The notes under the pieces: generated by a model
What the model was told of the DNA's origin: nothing
What the model saw: only the letters and a program-made list of their open reading frames with translations
Database searches by the model: none
Assembly (NCBI GenBank): GCA_024402565.1
Contig: JAKSTM010000003.1
Location: 62,001-126,000 of the forward strand
Direction: 5' to 3'
Source: Treponema sp.
Lineage (GTDB): Bacteria > Spirochaetota > Spirochaetia > Treponematales > Treponemataceae
Length of the DNA stretch: 64,000 nucleotides
Program-made: the position numbers and the translations under genes
Part shown: positions 26,302-34,712 of the stretch, piece after piece
Numbering within the stretch: position 1 is the first letter of the stretch
How the letters are laid out: the number at the start of each line of letters is the position of its first letter

Positions 26302-27273
26302 TTCTTTAACACCACCAATTGTCATACCAACAACGAAGTATTTCTGAACAAACGGATATACAACGAGGATTGGTAATGTTGCAATCATTGTAATTGAAGC
26401 ACGGATACTTACAGGTGTAACCATAGCAGAAGCTGCACCAGAAGATGCGGCAAGAGCCATAGCGTTGGCATCAGCAGCAGAGTTACTCTGGTTCTGACTG
26501 GCCTGAAGGAATGACATCAAAACGTACTGCAATGAGTGGAGATCCTTTTTACCAGAACAATACAAATATGTATCAAACCAGCTGTTCCATGCTCCAACCG
26601 CAACGAAAAGACATGTCATTGCAATTGAAGGAACAATCAAAGGCATAATGATGCTAAGGAAGATTTTAAACTCATTTGCACCGTCAATACGGGCAGATTC
26701 AACAAAGCTATCTGGAAGACCGTTAATATAAGTTCTTACAAGGATAAAGTTGAATACGTCAACAAGTCCAGGAATAATATATACAGCATATTTATTCAAA
26801 AGACCAAGATTTTTAATCAGCATATATCCAGGAATCAGACCAGCATTAACATACATAGAAATAACAATGATAGAGGTCAATGATCTACGAATAACAAATT
26901 CTTTACGGCTTAATGCATAAGCAAGCATAGCGGTACAGAATACATTCAGAACAGTCTGAAGAACAGTACGTGTCAAAGAAATAATACCAGCTTTGAAGAT
27001 GTAGTCTGTTACAAACAAAGCTTTATAGTTCTGAAGAGTAAATTTTCGTGGCCAGAATGTAATACCACCTTTCAATGAATCCAAACCGTCATTAAAAGAA
27101 ACAGCAATTGTATTCCAGAAAGGATATACAGTAACAATAACAACAAAAATAAGTGTCAAAGCAATAATAGCATCAAAAATGAAGTTATTAATATTTGTTC
27201 TTCTTCTTGCCGCTGCATAAGCATTTTTTCTCTGCTCCAATTTTTGTTCTTTAGGAGTAATTACGTCGCTCAT
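26299..27273 (-). CDS. Carbohydrate ABC transporter permease (LplC/YtcP type, CUT1)
   Basis: 324 residues with six transmembrane segments. The EAA loop that contacts the ATPase is VESARIDGANEFKIFLSIIMP near 195-215. It is the second inner-membrane subunit of a CUT1 sugar importer. An extra Ala/Ser-rich loop (SNSAADANAMALAASSGAAS) sits before the last helix. Its ATG overlaps the stop of the preceding permease (TAATG), so translation is coupled. No ATPase gene is nearby; these systems often share one from elsewhere. Confidence 0.93.
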   Translation of the reverse strand: MSDVITPKEQKLEQRKNAYAAARRRTNINNFIFDAIIALTLIFVVIVTVYPFWNTIAVSFNDGLDSLKGGITFWPRKFTLQNYKALFVTDYIFKAGIISLTRTVLQTVLNVFCTAMLAYALSRKEFVIRRSLTSIIVISMYVNAGLIPGYMLIKNLGLLNKYAVYIIPGLVDVFNFILVRTYINGLPDSFVESARIDGANEFKIFLSIIMPLIVPSIAMTCLFVAVGAWNSWFDTYLYCSGKKDLHSLQYVLMSFLQASQNQSNSAADANAMALAASSGAASAMVTPVSIRASITMIATLPILVVYPFVQKYFVVGMTIGGVKE

Positions 27274-28235
27274 TATATCAATCTCTCCTCACCACTCTTC
27301 TTAGCAATCTGGTTAGCGACTACAAGAAGAATAATATTAACAACATTTTTGAAGATACCGGCAGCAGTTGCCAGAGAGAAGTTGAACAGTTTAAAACCGT
27401 ATTTAAGAACATAAATATCGATAGTTGTTGCAACTTCATCTGTCATACCGTTACGTAACAAGTATGGCATTTCAAAGTTCGAGTCAAGGATATGTCCGGC
27501 TGACATAATCATCATGATAATGATTGTTGCTTTAATTCCAGGAAGTGTAATGTGCCAGATTTTTCTAAGGCGTCCACAACCGTCAATCTGTGCAGCTTCA
27601 TACAAACAAGGGTCAATAGCTGTCATAGCACCGAGATAAACGATTGTATTCCAACCTACTTCCTTCCAAACATAGGTCCAACCAGTAATATTCCAGAAGT
27701 ATCTAGGAGTAGAAAGGAACTGTACAGGTGAACTTACAAATCCCAACTTCAATAATATGTTATTGATAATTCCGTCTTCAACGGAAAGAACATTCGCAAC
27801 TAAACCTGTAACAATAATCCAAGACAAAAAGTGTGGAAGATATGATACAGTTTGAACGAAACGTTTTGCTGCAACTGAGCGAACTTCGTTCATAAATACA
27901 GCAAGTATAATAGCTGTAATATATCCAAGCACTGTACTGATAAGACTCATACAAATAGTATTTCTTAACGACAGCAGGAATTCACGATTTTTAAATAATT
28001 CTACGAACCATTTCCAACCAACCCAAGTCTGATTAAAAAAAGTTCTTGCAGGCTTATAGTTCTGGAAAGCCATTGTCCATCCCCAAAGAGGTACATACCT
28101 AAAAAGGATAATATACAAAACAAAAGGAACTGACATAAAGATAAGAGCTTTCTGCTTTTTCAAGAGGTTAATCTTGCTCTTTTTTACAACAAGTTCAGTT
28201 GTTGGTGCCGAACTCATTTTTTCTTTATTTTTCAT
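27273..28235 (-). CDS. Carbohydrate ABC transporter permease (LplB type, CUT1)
   Basis: 320 residues from the ATG at 28235 (AGGTG 6 nt upstream; an in-frame GTG nine bases earlier overlaps that site). Six transmembrane segments; EAA loop YEAAQIDGCGRLRKIWHITLPGI. It opens with a Lys-rich cytosolic segment, then FVLYIILFRYVPLWGWTMAF, typical of LplB. It pairs with the LplC-type permease to form the translocation pore. The gene lies downstream of the binding-protein gene with a hairpin between. Confidence 0.93.
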   Translation of the reverse strand: MKNKEKMSSAPTTELVVKKSKINLLKKQKALIFMSVPFVLYIILFRYVPLWGWTMAFQNYKPARTFFNQTWVGWKWFVELFKNREFLLSLRNTICMSLISTVLGYITAIILAVFMNEVRSVAAKRFVQTVSYLPHFLSWIIVTGLVANVLSVEDGIINNILLKLGFVSSPVQFLSTPRYFWNITGWTYVWKEVGWNTIVYLGAMTAIDPCLYEAAQIDGCGRLRKIWHITLPGIKATIIIMMIMSAGHILDSNFEMPYLLRNGMTDEVATTIDIYVLKYGFKLFNFSLATAAGIFKNVVNIILLVVANQIAKKSGEERLI

Positions 28236-28260
28236 AACAAACACCTAATCAAAAATTTTC

Positions 28261-28298
28261 AAAAAAAAGATCCACAGAAATCTGCGGACCTTTTTTTT
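28261..28298 (-). terminator. Hairpin between binding-protein and permease genes
   Basis: On the minus strand GGTCCGCAGA, loop TTTC, TGTGGATC and then a T-run. It may partly terminate transcription, so that more binding protein than permease is made, or protect the upstream mRNA 3' end. Confidence 0.85.
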
Positions 28299-28349
28299 CA
28301 CCAAACAGTAGAAGCCAACAGACATCTACTGTTTTTAGTCAGTTACTAA

Positions 28350-30071
28350 TTAGTCCTGTCCACCGAATACTTCTACACGGTGATCAAGCTGCTGCTGCAT
28401 AAACTTGTTGTATACATCTGTCAGAGGTTTCATCTGAGATGTGTATTCTTTCCAAGTTTTGTCGAAATCAGCTGGTTTTCCCATAATCATCATTGGGAGG
28501 TATTTTCTCTGGAGAGTTTCAAATCCAGTCATAGCAACTGCTGCATCGTGTTCGAGACCATCGTTTTCTGGAGATGGGTTACACTGCCACATTGGGTACC
28601 AACCAGCATTCTGTGGTGGGTTCTTGTCAACGAGAGCTGCGTAAGAGTTTACTTTGTATGCATCGAGGAGTTCAATATCGATTGGTTTCATAAACTGTGC
28701 AATTTCATATTTTGTGTTAGCAATTGCGTTAGGATATCCATCAGAGAATGAACCTTCAATTTTTGGAGCTTCTTCTGTGAAGAGCTGTGCCTTATTCTTG
28801 AGAGTGTAGTTGTTATCAGATGTTCTTTCTCTCTGTTCTGCTGTGTAGTATGGTGCACCTTTCTGACCTGTTACAGAACCGTCTGTATCGATCATGTAGT
28901 CTTCACCTTCAACACCCCAGTAGAGACGTTTCTGGTTCTTTTCTTCGAGGATTGTATCGAGGAATTTGATGATTTCGATAGCTTTCTTTTCACCACATTT
29001 TGTTGTGATACCATAACCACGCTGGAGGTTAGGAAGTGTAAGATCACGGTAGTGAGGTTTGATTGTTTCATCGAATACAACTGGGAGAGCTACGTAAGTT
29101 CTGTCGTAGTTTCCTGATGCTTTGATTGTGTTTTCAGCATCGTACATGAACTGCCATCCCTGGATGAACATACCAAGTACACGACCCTGAGCAATCTTTG
29201 CATAGTACTGGTCACGGTTGTCTGTGAAAGAAGCTGGGTCAATCAGGCCTCTCTGGAAGTATCCGTTAGCCAGTTTGAACCATCTTTCTGCGTTAGCATC
29301 AGCGAAGTTGTCTGTGTAAACATATTTTCCGCCTTCTTTTGTAACATGTCCGTTACCATCGTTTGGATAACCAGCCAGGAAGTTAGGTGGATTCCACAGG
29401 TTGAATGCTTCCCAGTCAGCTGTAATGATGTTGAAACCGATTGTTTTAGCACCGTCTGTTTCTGGGTATTTTGCCAGGTATTTTTCGATCAGGTCGAAGT
29501 ACTGGTCAACTGTTTTTACTTCTGGGTATCCGAATTCTTTAAGAACACGTTTCTGAATCCAGAAACCGTTCTGGTTGTAAGAAGCGTTCTGGTCTGCTCC
29601 ATTGATTACACCATAGTTTGGAAGAGAATAGATGTGTTCTTTAACGATTTTTCCGCTTGCATCTTTTTCTGAATCCTGGTCAATCATTTTTTTCCATGCT
29701 GGAGCATAGTGTTTCATGAGGTTTGGACCATATTTTTCTACGAGTGGTTTCAGGTCGATAAGACATCCAGCACCCTGGAATTTTTCTGAATCAACTTCAA
29801 CCATATCTGGGAGGTCACCAGAAGCGATAAGAACACCAATTTTCTGGTCTTTGTCACCAACCAGGATATCCCAGTTGAATGTTACACCGAAGTTTTCTTC
29901 GATCCATTTGTAGTCGCGGTTGTCTGCAGGTGGCTGCTGACGCTGCTGAATTGTGAACACTGAAATGTTCATTCCCTTGCCTTTTTTTGCTTTTTTTGCT
30001 TTCTTTGGTGCTGCAAAAGCAAGGCTTGTCATTGTAAGAGCGATTAAGCTCATAGCAATCAACTTTTTCAT
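28350..30071 (-). CDS. Extracellular sugar-binding protein of a CUT1 ABC importer (LipO-like)
   Basis: 573 residues. A signal peptide (MKKLIAMSLIALTMTSLAFA) ends at an AFA-A site for signal peptidase I; no lipobox Cys is present, so it should be free in the periplasm rather than a lipoprotein. A very Lys-rich stretch (PKKAKKAKKGKG) follows. The remainder is a type 1 solute-binding protein related to LipO/LplA partners of the LplB/LplC permeases, with IASGDLPDMVEVD and many Trp/Tyr residues suited to an oligosaccharide. Strong SD AAGGAG. The sugar is not known; the GH94 gene next to the permeases suggests a beta-linked disaccharide or oligosaccharide. Confidence 0.93.
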   Translation of the reverse strand: MKKLIAMSLIALTMTSLAFAAPKKAKKAKKGKGMNISVFTIQQRQQPPADNRDYKWIEENFGVTFNWDILVGDKDQKIGVLIASGDLPDMVEVDSEKFQGAGCLIDLKPLVEKYGPNLMKHYAPAWKKMIDQDSEKDASGKIVKEHIYSLPNYGVINGADQNASYNQNGFWIQKRVLKEFGYPEVKTVDQYFDLIEKYLAKYPETDGAKTIGFNIITADWEAFNLWNPPNFLAGYPNDGNGHVTKEGGKYVYTDNFADANAERWFKLANGYFQRGLIDPASFTDNRDQYYAKIAQGRVLGMFIQGWQFMYDAENTIKASGNYDRTYVALPVVFDETIKPHYRDLTLPNLQRGYGITTKCGEKKAIEIIKFLDTILEEKNQKRLYWGVEGEDYMIDTDGSVTGQKGAPYYTAEQRERTSDNNYTLKNKAQLFTEEAPKIEGSFSDGYPNAIANTKYEIAQFMKPIDIELLDAYKVNSYAALVDKNPPQNAGWYPMWQCNPSPENDGLEHDAAVAMTGFETLQRKYLPMMIMGKPADFDKTWKEYTSQMKPLTDVYNKFMQQQLDHRVEVFGGQD

Positions 30072-30155
30072 GATTTTACTCCTTTTTTCACAAAAATTTT
30101 GCTATAAATATACGAATTTTTTTCATATATTTACTTCATTTTCTAACTGAAACCC

Positions 30156-30166
30156 TTTACCGTAAA
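30156..30166. promoter_or_regulatory. Palindromic candidate operator upstream of the binding-protein gene
   Basis: TTTACCGTAAA is an 11-bp palindrome around a central C. A similar TTTACCATAA lies upstream of the GH94 gene (23511). The regulator is not identified. Confidence 0.35.
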
Positions 30167-30243
30167 TAGGGGATTTTTCCTAGTAACTAATATTTTTGTA
30201 ATTTATGGAAAATATTGATAATTAAACGTTTTTTTTCTTTAAA

Positions 30244-30275
30244 ACAAAAAAAAGGCGCCCTTTCGGACGCCCAAA
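30244..30275 (-). terminator. Intrinsic terminator of the ABC exporter operon
   Basis: On the minus strand GGGCGTCC, GAAA loop, GGGCGCC and nine T. Confidence 0.92.
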
Positions 30276-30308
30276 TTTTCTATTTTTATATTTTCCTTCT
30301 AAAAAGAC

Positions 30309-32099
30309 TTAAATTCCACTTCGTTTTACCATTCCGGCATATTCGCCGTCCAAGGCCATCAATTCGTCATGATTTCCTCGTTCTTCGATTACTCCATGAT
30401 TTACATAGAAAATTACATCCGAATTACGAATTGTAGACAATCGATGTGCAATAATAAAGGAAGTTCGATTTTTCAAAAGTTCATCCAAACCTATCTGTAA
30501 AGCTCGTTCTGTTTCTGTATCTACAGAACTAGTAGCTTCATCAAGAATAAGAATTCTTGGGTCGGAAAGAAGAACACGAGCAAAACTAATGAGCTGTTTC
30601 TGTCCCTGACTCAAACCGCCACCATTTCCATGAAGCATAGTATTGTAACCATCTGGAAGATTCTGAATAAACTTATCTGCCTGAACTGTCCGAGCGGCTG
30701 CCATAACTTCCTCATCTGTTGCATCCAGTCGTCCGTAACGAATATTTTCCATTATTGTACCGCTAAAAAGGAAAGAATCCTGAAGCATAACACCAACTTG
30801 TTTACGGATTGATTTAATCTGAAGATCTTGAATATCCTGTCCATCAATCAGAATCTTTCCAGAATCAGGATTATAGAATCTGGAAAGAAGATTTACGATT
30901 GTGGTTTTTCCAGCACCTGTAGGTCCACAAATTGCCACCTGCATACCCGGTGTAATTTTGAAATCAACATTTTTAAGAACAGGATTTCCTTCTTCATAGC
31001 TGAAATTTACATTCTGAAAATCAACGTGACCACGAATTGGTGGAAGCTCAACAGCACCCGGTTTATCAGTAATATCTTCGGGTTCATCAAGAAGTTCAAA
31101 AATACGTTCCATGTATGCGCCTGTTGTAACCATTGAGTTGTAGAAGTTTCCAAGGTTCTGAATAGGGTTCCAGAAACGCCAGATGTAACCTGCAAAAGCA
31201 ACAAGAGTTCCGACTGTAACAGCACCTTCCCCTTCCCCGGCAAGCCAGCTGATTCCAGCCATATAAACAAGAGAAACACCTATCGTCGAAAGATTATCGA
31301 TTGTAGGCCAGATAACATTGTTTATAGAAACGGCTTTAATCCATGTTTTTTTCCAGTTATCACAAAGATTATTGAAAATCTGCTGATTCTGATTTTCACG
31401 GGCAAAGCTCTGGGTGATTTTCATACCATTCAAACTTTCTGAAAGATATGCATTAAGATTCGACTGTTTTGCGCTAACCTGTTGCCATGCTCTATGCTGA
31501 ACTTTTTTCAAACTGAAAAGAACAACAAAAAGGACTGGAAGAACAGCCATACAAATTAATGTAAGTCGTGCATCAATTGCAAACATGAAACACAAAATAA
31601 CAATAATATTGAAGAGATCTGTAATAAGTTGAATTATTCCGTTACTTAAGAGGTCCGAAAGAGAATTGACATAGTTTACAACACGAATCTGGATTTTCCC
31701 GTGCGGACGTGAATCAAAATATGTAAATGGGAGATTTTGAAGTTTTTCAAACACTTCACTACGAATCTGTACAATAATATTCTGAGCAACACGACTCATT
31801 AATTTCAGTCTTCCACGGAGTAAAAGCCATACTGCAAGAATTCCCACAAGCATACCAGCGGAAATCCAACCGAGCATTACAAAATTTTCTGTTGGAATTG
31901 CTTTATCCAGAGCAATTTTTATAAGAAGAGGTGATGTAAGGGATATTCCTGCACTTGAAAGCATCATGATACAGGCCATAATCATCTGTTTTTTATAAGG
32001 CTTAATCCAATGGAAAATACGCATTACAACGTGAAGATTCAATTTCTGATCATATGTTCTTTCGTCTTCATCAAAACGATTTTTTGTTTTTGTTGCCAT
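30309..32099 (-). CDS. ABC exporter half-transporter, subunit with the active Walker B
   Basis: 596 residues. Six transmembrane helices (~38-330) are fused to an ATP-binding domain. Walker A GPTGAGKT is at 392-399, Q-loop MLQDSFLFSG ~438-447, signature LSQGQ 496-500, Walker B LILD with catalytic Glu521, and H-loop in IAHRLSTIR. The signature is non-canonical (LSQGQ for LSGGQ). It forms a pair with the adjacent 598-residue subunit, as in TM287/288 or BmrCD. The substrate may be a drug, lipid or peptide. GGAGGAGG lies before the ATG. Confidence 0.94.
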   Translation of the reverse strand: MATKTKNRFDEDERTYDQKLNLHVVMRIFHWIKPYKKQMIMACIMMLSSAGISLTSPLLIKIALDKAIPTENFVMLGWISAGMLVGILAVWLLLRGRLKLMSRVAQNIIVQIRSEVFEKLQNLPFTYFDSRPHGKIQIRVVNYVNSLSDLLSNGIIQLITDLFNIIVILCFMFAIDARLTLICMAVLPVLFVVLFSLKKVQHRAWQQVSAKQSNLNAYLSESLNGMKITQSFARENQNQQIFNNLCDNWKKTWIKAVSINNVIWPTIDNLSTIGVSLVYMAGISWLAGEGEGAVTVGTLVAFAGYIWRFWNPIQNLGNFYNSMVTTGAYMERIFELLDEPEDITDKPGAVELPPIRGHVDFQNVNFSYEEGNPVLKNVDFKITPGMQVAICGPTGAGKTTIVNLLSRFYNPDSGKILIDGQDIQDLQIKSIRKQVGVMLQDSFLFSGTIMENIRYGRLDATDEEVMAAARTVQADKFIQNLPDGYNTMLHGNGGGLSQGQKQLISFARVLLSDPRILILDEATSSVDTETERALQIGLDELLKNRTSFIIAHRLSTIRNSDVIFYVNHGVIEERGNHDELMALDGEYAGMVKRSGI

Positions 32100-32111
32100 A
32101 TTTTCCTCCTC

Positions 32112-33908
32112 CTATTTCTGCAGATTCCATACATCCTGATAATAACCAGGCTGATTCTTCAATTCTTCATGAGTTCCACGAGCCGTGATCTGGCCGTTTT
32201 CCACTACAAGAATCAAATCACAATTCTCAAAAGATGAAACACGATGGCTAATAATGAATGTGGTATGCCCTACGGACATTTCTTTAATTGAAGCACGGAT
32301 TTTTTCTTCAGTCTCGATATCAACTGCAGATGTTGTATCATCCAGAATCATTACAGGTGGATTTGAAAGGAACAAACGCGCAAGTGCAATTCGTTGTTTC
32401 TGACCGCCTGAAAGCCCAACTCCGCGTTCACCGACAACTGTATCATAACCTTCTGAAAGATCATTTAAGAAGTCTTTTACACGAGCCAATTCTGTTGCTT
32501 TTTCCACTTCCATAAATGTAGCATCTGTATTTGCGAACTTAATATTTCCAGCAACTGTATCGCTGAACAAAAAGGCTTCCTGCATAGTAATACCGATATG
32601 TTTTCGAAGGTTTTCTACATCAAAATCTTTAATATTTATTCCATCAATAAGGATTTCACCTTCGGTAACATCGTAATAACGGCAAAGAAGACGTGCGATT
32701 GTAGATTTTCCACTACCAGTCGGCCCAAGAATACCAACAGTCATTCCCGGTGTAACATCAAAACTAAGATTTTTCAGTACAGGAGTTTCATTATATGCAA
32801 ATGAAACATTTTTAAACTGAATATTTCCAAAAGAAACATTTGAAGACTCAACCTTAAGTTCATCTGAATTATCGATATTTATATCATTTAAGTCGTCATC
32901 TGTATTCTTTAAGAGAAGATTCTTTTTTCCAACTTCACTGACGGCAGCATCTTCTTTAATTGTTCCCTTTGTAAGGTACAATTCATACAAACGCTGGGCA
33001 CTGGCACTGAATTTCTGGTAGTTATCCATAAGATGAGCAAACATATTTACAGGTTGACTGAAAGTCCACATAAGTCCGTTAAACGTTACAACGTTTCCCA
33101 GAGTTATTTCCCCTTTTACAACAAGAAATCCACCAAAAAGAATCAAAATAACAGGGAGAACACCACAAATTGCTTCTATAGCCGGAGTGTATTTAATTCG
33201 AATATCAGCATTTTCAATATTTCGATCATGAAATCCAAGATTTTCCTGTTCGAAATTTTCAATTTCATACTCTTCCCGAACAAAAGCTTTTACAACACGG
33301 TTCCCTGCAATATTTTCACCTGCCTTTGTATTTAGTTTGGCAAATTGATCACGAACAGCAAGGTGTGAAGGCTTAATTTCTCCTTTAAACTTCCATACCA
33401 TGAACATAATAAATGGAGCAATTACAAGGAAAGCCAAGGTTAGCTTCCAGCTAATACGACTCAAAACAACAATCGAAAAAACATAAACAAGAATATTATC
33501 GATTGTCATATAAATCACCCAGGCAACAAAATGACGAACCATATCCAGGTCGCTTGTAAGCATAGTCATTACATTTCCGGTAGGTGATTTGTCATACCAG
33601 GAGAAATCCAAAGTCTGGATATGAGCATAAAGCTCTTCTCTCATTGAGCGCATAACATTCTGAGAAACCTGCTCATATATTGTCTGATAAAGATAGCGAA
33701 GAACAGCCTTTCCGAAAGTACAAGAAATCATGATGAGAATAAGTTTTGGAAGAAGTTCTTTTTTCCCCTGTCCAATAACTTTATCTACAATATTTCCAGT
33801 AATGGAAGGATTAATCATATTAAGAGCAGAAACAATCACTGTAAGTGTTATACCCACAAACATCCAAATTGAATATTTCTTAATATAAGACCAGACCCAT
33901 TTTAACAT
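32112..33908 (-). CDS. ABC exporter half-transporter, subunit with the degenerate catalytic site
   Basis: 598 residues from the ATG at 33908; a TTG 48 nt earlier extends the frame but is less likely. Six transmembrane helices are fused to an ATPase domain with Walker A GPTGSGKS at 395-402, signature LSGGQ at 499-503 and Walker B VMILDD in which the catalytic Glu is Asp524. An acidic linker (~332-356, rich in Asp and Asn) lies between the membrane and ATPase domains. Together with LSQGQ of the partner this makes one of the two ATP sites degenerate. First gene of the two-gene operon. Confidence 0.94.
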   Translation of the reverse strand: MLKWVWSYIKKYSIWMFVGITLTVIVSALNMINPSITGNIVDKVIGQGKKELLPKLILIMISCTFGKAVLRYLYQTIYEQVSQNVMRSMREELYAHIQTLDFSWYDKSPTGNVMTMLTSDLDMVRHFVAWVIYMTIDNILVYVFSIVVLSRISWKLTLAFLVIAPFIMFMVWKFKGEIKPSHLAVRDQFAKLNTKAGENIAGNRVVKAFVREEYEIENFEQENLGFHDRNIENADIRIKYTPAIEAICGVLPVILILFGGFLVVKGEITLGNVVTFNGLMWTFSQPVNMFAHLMDNYQKFSASAQRLYELYLTKGTIKEDAAVSEVGKKNLLLKNTDDDLNDINIDNSDELKVESSNVSFGNIQFKNVSFAYNETPVLKNLSFDVTPGMTVGILGPTGSGKSTIARLLCRYYDVTEGEILIDGINIKDFDVENLRKHIGITMQEAFLFSDTVAGNIKFANTDATFMEVEKATELARVKDFLNDLSEGYDTVVGERGVGLSGGQKQRIALARLFLSNPPVMILDDTTSAVDIETEEKIRASIKEMSVGHTTFIISHRVSSFENCDLILVVENGQITARGTHEELKNQPGYYQDVWNLQK

Positions 33909-33958
33909 AAAATCAAATTCCTTATATAAATAATAATCTCCATTTAATCTACTCAACT

Positions 33959-33985
33959 AAATAAGTAAAAAATACTTATTTTTTT
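33959..33985 (+). terminator. AT-only hairpin with T-run upstream of carD
   Basis: AAATAAGTA, A5 loop, TACTTATTT then T. It has terminator form on the plus strand but no plus-strand gene ends here. It may only insulate carD from read-through. Confidence 0.35.
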
Positions 33986-34041
33986 GGGAAAATTATAACA
34001 ATCTTCCAAAATAAAAAATAACAATAAAATATAACCTTTAT

Positions 34042-34076
34042 TTCACAAAAACTTATTTTGTAGTATAATTTCAAGT
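34042..34076 (+). promoter_or_regulatory. Leaderless promoter of carD
   Basis: -35 TTCACA 34042-34047, 16-nt spacer, consensus -10 TATAAT 34064-34069, 7 nt, then ATG at 34077. No Shine-Dalgarno sequence fits in the interval. Confidence 0.8.
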
Positions 34077-34712
34077 ATGAGTAGTAAATTCAGAGTAAAT
34101 CAGAAGGTTGTATACCCTAGCCAGGGTGTAGGAAAGATCCTAGAAGTTTTTGAAAAAGAATTCAAAGGAGAATCAGTTCCTTATTACAAAATTTATATAG
34201 AAGCATCCGATATGGTTGTTATGGTTCCTGTTGCAAACGCACAGAACCTTGGAATACGCCAGATTGTTGGTTCTGATGAAGCTAAAGAAGCACTTAATCT
34301 TCTTTCAGAAGAAGGTGAAACACCAACATCAGACTGGAAACTTCGTTACCAGCAGAACCTGGAACTTCTGAAAAAAGGAACTGTAAAAGATATTGCAACA
34401 ATCGTTCGCACTCTTTATACAAGAAGCAAAGTTAAAGAACTTCCAATTCTCGAAAGAAAGCTTTACGATTCGGCAAAAAAACTTCTTATCGATGAAATCG
34501 CAATTGCTTTAGGAATGTCAGATAAGGAAGTTGAAAACCAGATTCACCTTAAACTCGAACCACCTGGATCAACTCCTAAAGTAAAACACATTGTTGCCAT
34601 GGATGATGACGAAGATGATGATCTTATGGACGATGTAAAAGAAAAAAGCAAAAACAATTCTGATGAAGACGGTGATTTCGACGAAGATGAAGACTTCGAT
34701 GGCGAAGAATAA
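34077..34712 (+). CDS. carD: CarD/CdnL-family RNA-polymerase-binding transcription factor
   Basis: 211 residues. The N-terminal RNA-polymerase-interacting (Tudor-like) domain is at ~1-65 (NQKVVYPSQGVGKILEV) and the helical DNA-binding domain at ~75-160. CarD proteins stabilise the open complex, mainly at rRNA and other vegetative promoters. The last ~40 residues form a very acidic tail rich in Asp and Glu that is absent from the ~165-residue standard family members. The 3' end overlaps the ispDF start by 14 nt. Confidence 0.95.
   Translation: MSSKFRVNQKVVYPSQGVGKILEVFEKEFKGESVPYYKIYIEASDMVVMVPVANAQNLGIRQIVGSDEAKEALNLLSEEGETPTSDWKLRYQQNLELLKKGTVKDIATIVRTLYTRSKVKELPILERKLYDSAKKLLIDEIAIALGMSDKEVENQIHLKLEPPGSTPKVKHIVAMDDDEDDDLMDDVKEKSKNNSDEDGDFDEDEDFDGEE

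Noticed and set aside
30309-33908. Two ABC proteins as parts of the sugar importer
   Set aside because: Both are fused permease-ATPase exporters, while the sugar importer is of the separate-subunit CUT1 type.
34663-34698. Longer start of ispDF at 34663
   Set aside because: The extra 12 residues come from the carD acidic tail in another frame, and IspD homologues start near the ATG at 34699.
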